Shown in pieces: positions 47,217-55,682 of a stretch of DNA of 64,000 nucleotides. A program made the position numbers and the translations under genes. The notes below the pieces were generated by a model that searched no databases, was not told the DNA's origin, and saw only the letters and a list, made by a program, of their open reading frames with translations. The stretch is from NCBI RefSeq assembly GCF_004000985.1, contig NZ_BIMH01000003.1, positions 124,001 through 188,000 of the forward strand. The letters run 5' to 3'. The first letter of the stretch is position 1. The number at the start of each line of letters is the position of its first letter. The stretch comes from Paenibacillus validus NBRC 15382 (GTDB lineage: Bacteria; Bacillota; Bacilli; Paenibacillales; NBRC-103111).

Positions 47217-48444
47217 TTATTGTCTTTGCAAGAAACCAGCAAATTGCGCATGTCTTCTCAATGTAACTTTTATTGCGTCCTTTATTGAAGACGGCATGGT
47301 TGCTTCTGTTGAAAAAGCCTTTATTTCAATTATTACCTTCGGCTTTTGAGAACCTGGGCGCTTTATGAAAATATCAGCCCGTACTGAACTATACCCAGAA
47401 GTTAAGGTTTCTTCATAAGTAGCCTCAAGTCCGCTTGTTCTAAACACTCTTGCTATCCTTCTCCCAAGCTGGGTTGGCTTAGTTGTAACACTTTCATACC
47501 AAACCCTTGCTTCTTCAGCCCGTTTGGACTCTCTCTCCTTTAGAGGAGTATACTCATATTCATCCCACTTATCAGCTACAACTTGGTAAAAATGAGTTCT
47601 CATAAACCTTCCAACATAAGAGTCACCATAAGTACCCTCTGGATTATCTAAGTCATTACAGAGCCTACGAAGGTCTGCAGCCCGGATAGGTATTATCCTT
47701 ACGTCAAAATAAAGACGCGTGCGATTCAATTCCTTCAATGGTAGTTGGGCCCGATCCTCGGCATTTAGCTCTCTATGCCAGGCTTCCCAATTAAGTTTGT
47801 AACCTTCACGGGCTTTAGAGAATTGCAAAACGCGCTGGGTTCGTAGAGCATCCGAAACTGGCCACATTAGTATTACTTGGTATTCCGATAGATTGTGAAT
47901 ATCAATTAGATTATCAGCGAGACGCACCCCCACTGCCTCCATAGCACTCCCAATGGTATGGTAATCTATGCTAATTCCCTTTACATCTTCTTCAATAATC
48001 TCAAAATCAGCCAGCGACTTGTCACTATTATGGAAACTAAATGTTTCATCTATAATTTTTGGCCATTCATGCTTATCAGGACCAGTAATAATAAAGCTAT
48101 CATGTAGTAAAATTCTTCTATTACGCGAAGTTGCATCAACCAGCATTTTCTGAAAATCTAAGCTGGTTGTTAACCAGATGAAGATAATTGGTATTTGACT
48201 TAATTCACCTCGGTCAAAAAGGCTCAAATATTCAACAAACTGCGTTGGGATCTTTCCTTGCCTACGACGTTTTCTTCGTATTGATCAATAATAGCAATCA
48301 ACAATTTCCCGACGTTATGATCTCTTTCTACTGCTGGGTTAAACCTTTACCTTGTATAAAATCAATATAGCAACTTAGTAAATCTATTGCCGCTAAATGG
48401 TCGTTCTCATCGTACATTAATGCTTCTTCTGTTATTTCTCTCAT
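47217..48444 (-). pseudogene. ATPase-nuclease gene remnant, two frameshifts
   Basis: The long open frame (48227-47217, 336 codons) can be extended upstream by two frame changes to an ATG at 48444 with AAGGGG. Pieces read MREITEEALMYDENDHLAAI, then NPAVERDHNVGKLLIAIIDQ followed by EENVVGK, then TQFVEYLSLFDRGELSQ. LLIAIIDQYE resembles Walker B and IPIIFIWLTTS sensor 1 of an AAA ATPase; no Walker A is found. The C-terminus RADIFIKRPG...VIIEIKAFS fits a PD-(D/E)XK nuclease core. Shifts lie near 48333 and 48262. It may be a decayed defence or restriction gene. No family name is assigned. Confidence 0.6.
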
Positions 48445-48542
48445 AGTCTAATCCCCTTATTTTTCGATTTTGTAGTGTGGGTGGGGGTTTTCCCTATATA
48501 TTTAATCAAATAGGCGTCTGCCACATCCTCGTAAGTCTCTGG

Positions 48543-48689
48543 CTACTTTAACGATAGCCGCTCCCAGCGCTTACGCTCGTACTCCTTCTGCTTATCTTTA
48601 TTGCCAGGACGCTGCCGCCACTTCCTTGCGTATTCACGGTTGTATTGTCTACGGGCTTCGAGAGCCGCTTGGTTTAGTTCATTGTTCAA
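48543..48689 (-). CDS. Small phage-like basic protein
   Basis: A 48-residue, highly charged protein (LNQAALEARRQYNREYARKW, then RQRPGNKDKQKEYERKRWER) starting with TTG behind GGAGGGG. It has the composition of small Arg/Lys-rich proteins found in Firmicute prophages. It starts 2 bases after the coiled-coil gene at 48692 ends, so they form an operon. Function unknown. Confidence 0.6.
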   Translation of the reverse strand: MNNELNQAALEARRQYNREYARKWRQRPGNKDKQKEYERKRWERLSLK

Positions 48690-48691
48690 CC

Positions 48692-49153
48692 TTATTCCCC
48701 TCCTTCGAGAATTAGCAACTCTTTCTCCTGTATATCAATCATGCACTGTGTATCTAGTACAGTCTGTTCTGCATCTTCAACCATTTTAGCCGCCCGTAAC
48801 TTAGCAACCTGAACCTCTTGGCGTTTCGTTACTAAAATGGTTTTATTGTGCTGTAAAAGGTACCGTAATCTGACAGCATTTTCTTTCAATATGCCAAGTT
48901 TATAAAGTTGGTTATGTCGTTCAGTTACTGATACTTGTTCAGCTAAAGATTCGTAATACTGTACCTGCCTTTGAAGATCGGCGATTTTAACAGGATTATC
49001 AGGGTGCGGTTCCCCCTGTTGTAAGGTATAAATCATATTGCGTAGTTCTCTAACCTTATCCCAATACGATTCTATTAGTTGTTCAATCTCTTGCAGTTTC
49101 CTTTCTTCTTGTTTAATCCGTCCTTCAATTTGTTGCGCTACACTTTTAGCCAT
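48692..49153 (-). CDS. Coiled-coil protein, phage-like, unknown function
   Basis: A 153-residue soluble protein, almost wholly helical with two coiled-coil segments (about 5-60, 75-150) separated by GEPHPDNPVKIADL. No recognised family. The ATG lies behind a purine-rich GAGAGGAAG stretch. Together with the 48-residue gene it resembles accessory genes of a prophage or integrative element. Confidence 0.6.
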   Translation of the reverse strand: MAKSVAQQIEGRIKQEERKLQEIEQLIESYWDKVRELRNMIYTLQQGEPHPDNPVKIADLQRQVQYYESLAEQVSVTERHNQLYKLGILKENAVRLRYLLQHNKTILVTKRQEVQVAKLRAAKMVEDAEQTVLDTQCMIDIQEKELLILEGGE

Positions 49154-49291
49154 TTTGCTTTGCTTCGCTTCCTCTCATTTTGAAAATAAAAAAAGCCCAT
49201 TCCGCAAGGGAAAAAGGCTTGGAAGTTTGAAAGGTTTGGAAGTTTATACTTATAGTTTACAGTCCAATGATGATGATGTAAACCGAAGATT

Positions 49292-50047
49292 TTAATTACT
49301 ACGAATAGAAGGATGCTCCCAATATGAGTTCGCTACGCTTTCGAAATTTTTCTTATCAAAGCTATCCCAGTTTATTTTAGTTGCTGTTGCCCTGTTCAAT
49401 TTTATTTTCATTACGGGACTGGATGAAGTATTTCCGTATTTATCTGTCATAGGAAACTCCCACGTAATCGCCACTTCTTCAACATCAGCTACTTTGAAAA
49501 GTTCTTTGAATACCTTTATTGATTCTAATTGCATTCCGCCCTTAATCATATTATTGCTAAGATTGTCGTTTGCTTGTAGCCTTGTAATTACAATCTTATC
49601 CCCATCTTTTTGCGTACCGGCATGATCGTTAACCTGTAAATCAATTATCCTTGCAACCCCTGTATTAGTCTTTGCACCTATTGCCGTTGTAATGGCAGAC
49701 CGTACCTGCCCGTCTACTCCTGTTGTTTGAGTGGCTTTGTTTGTTTGGGAAGGTGCGTTTACCGTTTGATTGCTTAGCCCCGACTCGTCATCACCTATCA
49801 ATGCAAATACAAAGAAAGCGACAATCGCTAATACAACCAGAATCCCAAAACAACCTAAGCAGCCTTGCAAGAATTTGTTCCCCTGTGGCTTGGTTGTATT
49901 TGAACCACTACTTTTTGTTCCCGATGTGCTTGCTTCTTTACCTGCTGTTGGTTTAGCTGCCGCTTGTACTGGTGGCTTCTGCTGCGGAACACTACTCCTA
50001 ACGGGTGATGTAGTTCTTTGTCCCTGACTTGTACGATTTCCTTGCAT
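49292..50047 (-). CDS. Single-span membrane protein of unknown function
   Basis: A 251-residue protein: a Ser/Gln/Lys-rich N-terminus (1-55), one hydrophobic span (about 66-85, FGILVVLAIVAFFVFALI) preceded by a CLGC pair, then an extracytoplasmic domain of about 165 residues with alternating strands. Positive residues precede the span, so the C-domain is outside. AAGGAG precedes the ATG. It is divergent from an XRE regulator. No family recognised. Confidence 0.7.
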   Translation of the reverse strand: MQGNRTSQGQRTTSPVRSSVPQQKPPVQAAAKPTAGKEASTSGTKSSGSNTTKPQGNKFLQGCLGCFGILVVLAIVAFFVFALIGDDESGLSNQTVNAPSQTNKATQTTGVDGQVRSAITTAIGAKTNTGVARIIDLQVNDHAGTQKDGDKIVITRLQANDNLSNNMIKGGMQLESIKVFKELFKVADVEEVAITWEFPMTDKYGNTSSSPVMKIKLNRATATKINWDSFDKKNFESVANSYWEHPSIRSN

Positions 50048-50191
50048 ATGTGGCTCTCCTTTTTCGACAAATTGTGGCTATCCAAAATTATACACGATTG
50101 TGATACTAATAGTATTAAAGATTTTGATACTATACTACTTCTTACTGCAATGCCTGCTGTTGTCTACACTCAATCATAGAGGTGTATGCCA

Positions 50192-50545
50192 ATGCAGGAT
50201 ATTCTGAAACTTGTAGGTTCAAGGATTAGAGATTACCGCAAGTCGAAAGGATTGTCGCAAGACCAACTTGGGGAAATGTGTGGCTTTCATTTTTCATATA
50301 TAGGTGGTGTCGAGCGAGGGGAACGTAATCTATCATTAGAGAACATCGGCAAAATTGCTGTTGCATTAGATGTTGAGCCCAAATTGCTTTTTGAGTTTGA
50401 TGAACCTTTTATACTACCTGTTGCCGAGGAAAAGGAAGCCGCTTTACATGAAGTGCTGGCTATTTTGAAAGGCAAGGAAGTAAGCCAAATACGCATGAGC
50501 AGAAATATACTTGCTGAAATTTTCAATACACTTCCGTATAAATAA
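50192..50545 (+). CDS. XRE-family transcriptional regulator
   Basis: A 117-residue cytoplasmic regulator. Residues 8-62 are a Cro/CI helix-turn-helix (GLSQDQLGEMCGFHFSYIGG, VERGERNLSLENIGKIA). The ATG at 50192 has AGAGGT at 8 bases; an in-frame ATG at 50186 is too close. It is the only plus-strand gene in the cassette, divergent from the membrane-protein operon, and is a plausible control protein for the island. Confidence 0.87.
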   Translation: MQDILKLVGSRIRDYRKSKGLSQDQLGEMCGFHFSYIGGVERGERNLSLENIGKIAVALDVEPKLLFEFDEPFILPVAEEKEAALHEVLAILKGKEVSQIRMSRNILAEIFNTLPYK

Positions 50546-50578
50546 GAAACAGGCTCAATGAGTGAGCCTGTTTCTTAT
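50546..50578. terminator. Bidirectional terminator between convergent genes
   Basis: A 12-bp perfect stem GAAACAGGCTCA / TGAGCCTGTTTC with a 5-base loop, flanked by A- and T-rich sequence. Confidence 0.88.
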
Positions 50579-50598
50579 TTATGCCTATTATTTCAAAT

Positions 50599-50946
50599 TT
50601 ACAACCATCCAAATAGCTTAGCTATTGCAAGTCCAGAAGATGAGGTTCTTACCACATCTCCAAACATTCCCCATGTCTTCTTAGCTCTGTCAAAATTTTT
50701 ATTTTTAATTGCTTCTTGCAATTGAGTAACATCATTCTGTGCATCCTTTTTCTCTTGAGCCTCAGGAAGACCATCAATAAACTTAACTAAATCAGCCATC
50801 AAAGCTTGTGATTTCACGAGCGTTTCTTCAGTTACGCCGCTTGTTACATTAGATGTTTGAACTACATCTCGACCACCTTGTCCAATATTTCCATTAATAT
50901 CTCCATTAAAAGTATTACCACTCATATTGTTTGAACTGTTATACAC
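50599..50946 (-). CDS. Small protein with GNxxNGDxxGNIGQGG motif
   Basis: Unrecognised protein of about 115 residues if it starts at the GTG at 50946, which has GGAAGGAAG upstream; the frame is open to 51063. Near its start it carries GNTFNGDINGNIGQGGRDVV, a strand-forming Gly/Asn motif reminiscent of short linkers in bacterial conflict proteins. A helical middle (VKSQALMADLVKFIDGLPEA) and a hydrophobic C-terminus (SSGLAIAKLFGWL) follow. It is the last gene of a three-gene minus-strand run in the rlmH-proximal cassette. Function unknown. Confidence 0.6.
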   Translation of the reverse strand: MYNSSNNMSGNTFNGDINGNIGQGGRDVVQTSNVTSGVTEETLVKSQALMADLVKFIDGLPEAQEKKDAQNDVTQLQEAIKNKNFDRAKKTWGMFGDVVRTSSSGLAIAKLFGWL

Positions 50947-51059
50947 GGTGGCACAACTTCCTTCCTTCAAAATAAATATTTGCTGTTGTATACCTAAGCC
51001 AACCTTGTTCAAGTCATATAATGATGTTGAACCAGAATAACTGCTATTATCAATGGGTC

Positions 51060-51443
51060 TCACGTGCTCGGGAGTACTGTTAACTTCTTTTTTTTTACGA
51101 ATTGTAAGTACTCAGATGTAAAATTAAAACCTACCCATATTCTTTCAGGATTCGGAATATAGTCAATTCCACATATATGACATCTCCGTTCTATAATCGG
51201 CAATTTTTCTGGAGTGTCTACTGAAAAATCACTATCGCCCTCGGGACATTCGACCTCATAATAAACATAAATTTTTTTTCTCTTTGTCTTTGCGGCCTCT
51301 GTAAATAAATACTCAGAGACAGCCTTTAAATCAGCTATTCCCGTGTATGTGCAAACAAAGTGAGGAGAGAAAAACTTTTTGTCTTGAACAGCCATTTCCT
51401 CTAAAGATTTTTCAAGGATGCCCTCCAATTCAAATTCGTCCAT
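51060..51443 (-). CDS. Unknown protein with CxxC zinc-type pair
   Basis: A 127-residue cytoplasmic protein. A helical N-terminus (ELEGILEKSLEEMAVQ) precedes an alpha/beta region, and Cys occur in VECPEG and RRCHICG, which could form a small zinc site. The ATG at 51443 follows AGGTGG by 8 bases. Its stop overlaps the open frame of the downstream gene. No family recognised. Confidence 0.62.
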   Translation of the reverse strand: MDEFELEGILEKSLEEMAVQDKKFFSPHFVCTYTGIADLKAVSEYLFTEAAKTKRKKIYVYYEVECPEGDSDFSVDTPEKLPIIERRCHICGIDYIPNPERIWVGFNFTSEYLQFVKKKKLTVLPST

Positions 51444-51481
51444 GCTCTCCACCACCTTTCCCTTATTTACTTATAATCATT

Positions 51482-52435
51482 CTATGCTCCTTCAACGAAT
51501 TCTTGATCTTCTTCGGATTCGTCCTTAGGAAATTTTATCTGCAAAATGTGTTCAAAAACATGTCTTATAGCTTCCTCGCCCACATTTGAGCGAAACCATA
51601 GTCCTTCACCTGTGATGACGTATGATATGCTTTCTTCTTCATAACCAAAAGAGTATGGAAACTTGAACACGAATGTTTTTTTTTTCATCGGTTGATTAGA
51701 AAACTCTAACTGATACTGTTCCTGACTTTCCAAATCCTCAACCTGAGTGTTCGCTGTAACTTCTTTTGTGGCATAAACCCCTTCGGTCATTTTATGCTTG
51801 GCAGCACGTAACCGAGCGCCTAATGCCAGTGCTAATTGCCTTGCTTGTTCGTCGTTCAATTTTGTAAGCTTGTCCCATACTACTTCTTCTTTAATATCCA
51901 TGATCTCTAGGACAGCTGTTTTAAAAAGATCATTTTGTGATTGATTTGCACGTACTTCTAAAGCAAAGGGCGAGAAATGTATGACCACGTAGTCCAACAC
52001 TTGAGGACTTCTAAATACAATTTCATAGTTTTCCAAATATCGTCGTGGAGTGCCTAAGTATGAGAAAGCAAGCACCATTCGATCTGCAAGTTCATGTGCT
52101 CTAATCAACTTTGGTTCATGAGTTAATTCAGGCCGTAATCCACCAGCAAAAATGGCACCAGTATATTTTTTTACAAGATGGTCTTTAAAATACTCCTTGT
52201 TGTGCCAGTCGGCCGAAATTCCGTTAATCATCATGTGAACGTTTACGGCGGTCGCGCCTGCAAACTTAAACTCAGAAGCTAACCTTCTACCAACCTCTGG
52301 AATTTTACTGGCAATAATCTCAGCCATTTCCTCATTGGAGCTTAATTTTACTTCGCTTTCAAGCCCCTCATTTTTTACTATCTGCTTTAACGCTCCGCTC
52401 GGCACTTGCATTACTAGTTCATCTTGCAGCCGCAT
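51482..52435 (-). CDS. Unknown protein, first gene of rlmH-proximal cassette
   Basis: A 317-residue soluble protein of no recognised family. Two regions are visible: an N-terminal alpha/beta part (AVNVHMMINGISADWHNKEYF, YEIVFRSPQVLDYVVIHFSP) and a C-terminal strand-rich part (KKTFVFKFPYSFGYEEESI) ending in an acidic tail. The ATG at 52435 follows GGGGG by 9 bases; the frame opens 7 codons earlier. It lies 38 bases before the CxxC gene, suggesting an operon of three unknown genes. Confidence 0.65.
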   Translation of the reverse strand: MRLQDELVMQVPSGALKQIVKNEGLESEVKLSSNEEMAEIIASKIPEVGRRLASEFKFAGATAVNVHMMINGISADWHNKEYFKDHLVKKYTGAIFAGGLRPELTHEPKLIRAHELADRMVLAFSYLGTPRRYLENYEIVFRSPQVLDYVVIHFSPFALEVRANQSQNDLFKTAVLEIMDIKEEVVWDKLTKLNDEQARQLALALGARLRAAKHKMTEGVYATKEVTANTQVEDLESQEQYQLEFSNQPMKKKTFVFKFPYSFGYEEESISYVITGEGLWFRSNVGEEAIRHVFEHILQIKFPKDESEEDQEFVEGA

Positions 52436-52666
52436 TAACAATGTCCCCCTAATCAATACATTTTATACCAATGTATCATGAGGCTCGTTCCCATGCAACG
52501 AAATGATTAGTGCTATACACTTTTAATTGTAACATATGGATGAACTATCGTCTTTATCATTTTAAAATCACTCACACTTAACGATTTAAGTCCCTTATGT
52601 GTACATCTGTTTCTTTGCCGACAGTCATTTTATACGGTATCGTCAATTCAAACCGTTCCTTTACCA

Positions 52667-52687
52667 TCACTTGTGGTACGGTTCACC
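52667..52687 (-). repeat. rlmH-end direct repeat D (att-like site within rlmH)
   Basis: The last 21 bases of rlmH (GEPYHK plus TGA). Copies A, B and C differ at two to three positions, all third-base or stop-codon changes. Confidence 0.85.
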
Positions 52688-53146
52688 GCGCGCGATCTTA
52701 AACGCGCGATACACTTGCTCCACCAGCACGAGCCGCATCAGCTGGTGGGGCAAGGTCATGCGCCCGAACGACAGCTTCAGGTCGGCGCGCGCCAACACCT
52801 CGGGGGCTAAGCCCAGCGAGCCCCCGATCACGAACGCCACGTGGCTGCGCCCGTACGTGGCCAGATCCTGCAGCTGCCGCGAGAGCTCCTCGCTCGACAG
52901 CGCACGTCCGTCGATGGCTAGCGCCACGACGAACGCATCGCTGCGCAATTGCGCGAGCAATCGCTCGCCTTCGCGATGCTTGACCTGCGCCTCTTCGGCG
53001 GCGCTCATCGATTCCGGTGCCTTCTCGTCGGGCACCTCCACCAGGTGCATCTTCGCGTAAGGCCCGAGCCGCTTCACATATTCCGCAATGCCCTGCACCA
53101 AGTACGCTTCCTTTAACTTGCCTACGGCCACAATCTGGATGTTCAT
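52667..53146 (-). CDS. rlmH: 23S rRNA (pseudouridine-1915-N3)-methyltransferase
   Basis: SPOUT-fold methylase of 159 residues modifying helix 69 of 23S r[31 protein letters not shown] and the final [14 protein letters not shown] are the conserved cofactor-knot and C-terminus. The gene continues the walRK-htrA order. Its last codons are the repeat unit found three more times downstream, as expected if the 3' end is an attachment site. The protein itself is intact, so any insertion regenerated the C-terminus. Confidence 0.96.
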   Translation of the reverse strand: MNIQIVAVGKLKEAYLVQGIAEYVKRLGPYAKMHLVEVPDEKAPESMSAAEEAQVKHREGERLLAQLRSDAFVVALAIDGRALSSEELSRQLQDLATYGRSHVAFVIGGSLGLAPEVLARADLKLSFGRMTLPHQLMRLVLVEQVYRAFKIARGEPYHK

Positions 53147-53280
53147 CCGCCTAATCCACCGCTTTCACGTTTACTATACTTCTAGCTTCCTCGGGTTTTC
53201 TAATCTTGTTATCGCTGATTTCCTAGGTTGCCCAGTTTACCTGGTATACCTGGTTAGCCTGGTTTTTCCTGGCCCCCTAG

Positions 53281-53335
53281 TCTCCTGGTCTCCTGGTCTC
53301 CTGGTCTCCTGGTCCCCTGGTCCCCCGGTCTCCTA
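53281..53335. repeat. CTCCTGGT tandem repeat
   Basis: About six consecutive 8-base units of CTCCTGGT, the last two degenerating to CCCCTGGT and CCCCCGGT, in a pyrimidine-rich strand. Confidence 0.8.
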
Positions 53336-53573
53336 CTTTCCCTCGTTTTCCCGCTTTTCTCCCTTTCCCGCTCCCGCCTCACCAACTTCCAGTTCCCTCA
53401 CTATAACTGCTGCCCCAGCTTCCCTACTCATCCTAATCTCCTCTGCTCTTCCCGGACCCTCCTGCTCTTCCCACGCTCTTCTTCCTACCCATCACCGCAT
53501 GCACCTTCATTCCCGCTTCCCGTCTTCCCATGCACCCTGCATCCCAACAGCCCCCAAAAAGTTCCACGTGCAA

Positions 53574-53601
53574 CAAAAAAGAAGGTCGACCTTCCGACCC
53601 T
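53574..53601 (-). terminator. Terminator of the CxxH/CxxC protein gene
   Basis: On the minus strand AGGGTCG-GAAGGT-CGACCTT (7-bp stem) is followed by CTTTTTTG. Confidence 0.72.
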
Positions 53602-53616
53602 CTCCCCGTAACTTCC

Positions 53617-53784
53617 CTATACGACTAAGAACCGCCCCGGACCGGAGCATCGTTCGCAGTGCTCCGGCGCCTGCCATTCGCTGAACTTCACTTGTTCCAA
53701 GTCCACGATATCCGGCGCATCCTCATACTCATCCACGAACATATCGATCGCAAGCTCTAAGTGTTCCTTACAAACCACATGCAT
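53617..53784 (-). CDS. CxxH/CxxC small protein (BA_5709 family)
   Basis: A 55-residue protein with an N-terminal CKEH, i.e. CxxH (residues 5-8), and a CERC pair (CxxC) near residue 44, the layout of the CxxH/CxxC family encoded near rlmH in Bacillales. The four ligands probably bind zinc. An acidic middle (VDEYEDAPDIVDLEQV) separates them. AAGGGG lies upstream of the ATG. Its function is unknown. Confidence 0.82.
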   Translation of the reverse strand: MHVVCKEHLELAIDMFVDEYEDAPDIVDLEQVKFSEWQAPEHCERCSGPGRFLVV

Positions 53785-54006
53785 CCACGAAACCCCTTTT
53801 TCTCTTCCCTAATCATACGAGCGCCGCCACAATCATCCCCGCACCCGTATTGAAACTGTATTACTAGTTTACCCCAATCGGGCCCAACTCACAACAGACG
53901 AACGCCGGACTCCGGCGAAAATGTCACCCCGCTCCCTGCTTCCCTCTACGTCCCGCACGAAGGAGGAACCCTCCCAAGGCAGAGGGATCAGCTGCCCAAG
54001 TCGTCC

Positions 54007-55239
54007 TTAGCGCTCCTTCAGCTCCTCCAACGTCACCGATACCGTGTACTTCTTGCCGCTGCGGTAATACGTGATCGACAGCTTCTCGCCGACCTTCTTC
54101 GCGCTATAAATGTATTTGCGCAGCGACAGCGTGCTGTCAACCGGCTTGCCGTCGAGCTCGACGATAACATCGCTGCTCTTCAGCCCCGCACTCTTCGCCG
54201 GTCCGGTCACATCGATGACGAGTACGCCCTGCTTCACGTCCTTGGGCAGCTTCAGCTCTTCCGTCCCCTTGAATGCCTGCAAATCCTGCGTCACGACGCC
54301 AATATATGGCCGCTTGATCCGATGCTCCTTAATGAGCGTTTCGATAATCGACTTGGCTTCATTAATCGGGATGGCGAAGCCGAGCCCTTCCACGCCCATG
54401 TCCGCTACCTTCAACGTGTTGATGCCGACCACCTTGCCGTCGAGATTGACGAGCGCGCCCCCGCTGTTTCCGTGGTTAATGGCCGCATCCGTTTGAATCA
54501 CGTCCATCTCCCAGTCGAACTCGCCTTCCCGACCTAGCGAAACCGGGATCGTACGCTTCGGCCAGCTGATAATGCCCTTTGTCACGGTCGGCGCGTAGCC
54601 AAGCCCAAGCGGGTTACCGACGGCAATCGCCGTCTCCCCCGGCTGCAGGGCGTCCGAATCGCCGAACTCCGCGATTTCCTTAATCCCGTTGCCTTCCATT
54701 TCGAGCACAGCGAGATCGGTAATTTGGTCGCGGCCGACCAAGGTCGCCTTGCGCTTCTCACCCGTCAACGTAATGACATCGAGCTGCGTAAACCCGTCGA
54801 CAACATGATTGTTCGTAACAACCCGCACCTTATCGCCCGCCCGAGCGAAAATGACGCCCGAACCGAGCCCCATCGGCCCCCGGCCCGGAACTGCAGCGTC
54901 CGCTCCCTGCTCGCCTTCCGCAGCGGAGCCCAGAATGCTTACGACGGCCGGCCACACTTTCGCCGCAGCGCCGACCACCATATCGCTCGCCTGACGCTCG
55001 CCGGCCATTTCCGGCCTCACCGCCCCGCCGGGTGGCGTCACGGCCATAGCGGCGACTGCTTCAGCCTGCGGCTGCGCTTCTCCGGCGTAGAACGCCAGGA
55101 CGATAGCCAGCGTCACAAAGGCGCCGCCGGCAGCCGGGAGCATCCACACCGGAAGTCCGAACGGACCGCTTCTTGGCAAACGCCACGCTTCCCTGCGGGA
55201 CATTTTCGTGGAATAAAAATCGTCATCAAATAAACTCAC
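54007..55239 (-). CDS. htrA: HtrA/DegP-type membrane serine protease
   Basis: Surface quality-control protease of 410 residues. A short cytoplasmic N-terminus, one span (about 30-52), then a trypsin-like domain with the triad His145 (NNHVVDGF), Asp175 (DLAVLE) and Ser259 (GNSGGAL), and a C-terminal PDZ domain (about 310-400, GPAKSAGLKSSDVIVELDG). It sits downstream of yycJ in the walRK cluster, the usual Firmicute order, as the yycK-type HtrA. Confidence 0.94.
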   Translation of the reverse strand: MSLFDDDFYSTKMSRREAWRLPRSGPFGLPVWMLPAAGGAFVTLAIVLAFYAGEAQPQAEAVAAMAVTPPGGAVRPEMAGERQASDMVVGAAAKVWPAVVSILGSAAEGEQGADAAVPGRGPMGLGSGVIFARAGDKVRVVTNNHVVDGFTQLDVITLTGEKRKATLVGRDQITDLAVLEMEGNGIKEIAEFGDSDALQPGETAIAVGNPLGLGYAPTVTKGIISWPKRTIPVSLGREGEFDWEMDVIQTDAAINHGNSGGALVNLDGKVVGINTLKVADMGVEGLGFAIPINEAKSIIETLIKEHRIKRPYIGVVTQDLQAFKGTEELKLPKDVKQGVLVIDVTGPAKSAGLKSSDVIVELDGKPVDSTLSLRKYIYSAKKVGEKLSITYYRSGKKYTVSVTLEELKER

Positions 55240-55412
55240 CGTCGCTGCCCCCTTGGTCCGCCAGTGACCTGCTGTGCGGCCCTTCCTGATGGTTACTTCT
55301 AAAGTGTACCCGATAATCTAGCACTCTGAAAAACGGAAATACTAGGAATAGTTTCGCCCGAACGAGACTAGAATAGAATCATAACCATTCCTGCTCAGGA
55401 AGGATGATTCCA

Positions 55413-55625
55413 ATGACAACGAACCGTATTCATTCCCATCTCGACGAAATCGCGTGGATCGGCAAGCTGGCCGACCTTCAAGACCATCAATACCGCAGCA
55501 CGCTGCTGCTAAGCGCCCTAATGGAGCTGCTTCAAGAGAAGGGACTCTTAACCTTGCAGGAACTGACCGACAAGGCCCATGCCCTCGAGAAGCAGGATGC
55601 GGCCGGCCTTCCCGGCGCCGAATAG
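55413..55625 (+). CDS. Small conserved-looking protein of unknown function
   Basis: A 70-residue helical protein (SHLDEIAWIGKLADLQDHQY, STLLLSALMELLQEKGLLTL) encoded against the direction of the surrounding cluster. AGGAAGG lies 8 bases before the ATG at 55413; an ATG at 55404 directly abuts the site. The helix pattern loosely recalls a small regulatory or nitrile-hydratase-accessory-like fold, but no family can be named. Confidence 0.6.
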   Translation: MTTNRIHSHLDEIAWIGKLADLQDHQYRSTLLLSALMELLQEKGLLTLQELTDKAHALEKQDAAGLPGAE

Positions 55626-55682
55626 CTCCCCCCCCCTCACCTGACCGCAAGGTCCGCCATAACCGCTGGCGTCCAGAAGCAT

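Larger units (their letters stand above)
53147..53616. other. Region upstream of rlmH with a CTCCTGGT tandem array
   Basis: No gene supported; the 198-codon plus-strand frame is Pro/Ser-rich low complexity. It contains a tandem array of CTCCTGGT-type units (53281-53335) and the terminator of the CxxH/CxxC gene. Confidence 0.6.

Noticed and set aside
53281-53335. CRISPR array
   Set aside because: Units are 8 bases with no spacers; this is a simple tandem repeat.
53088-53684. 198-codon plus-strand open frame over the tandem repeat
   Set aside because: Low-complexity Pro/Ser translation, no ribosome site, and it runs antisense through the start of rlmH and the CxxH/CxxC gene.
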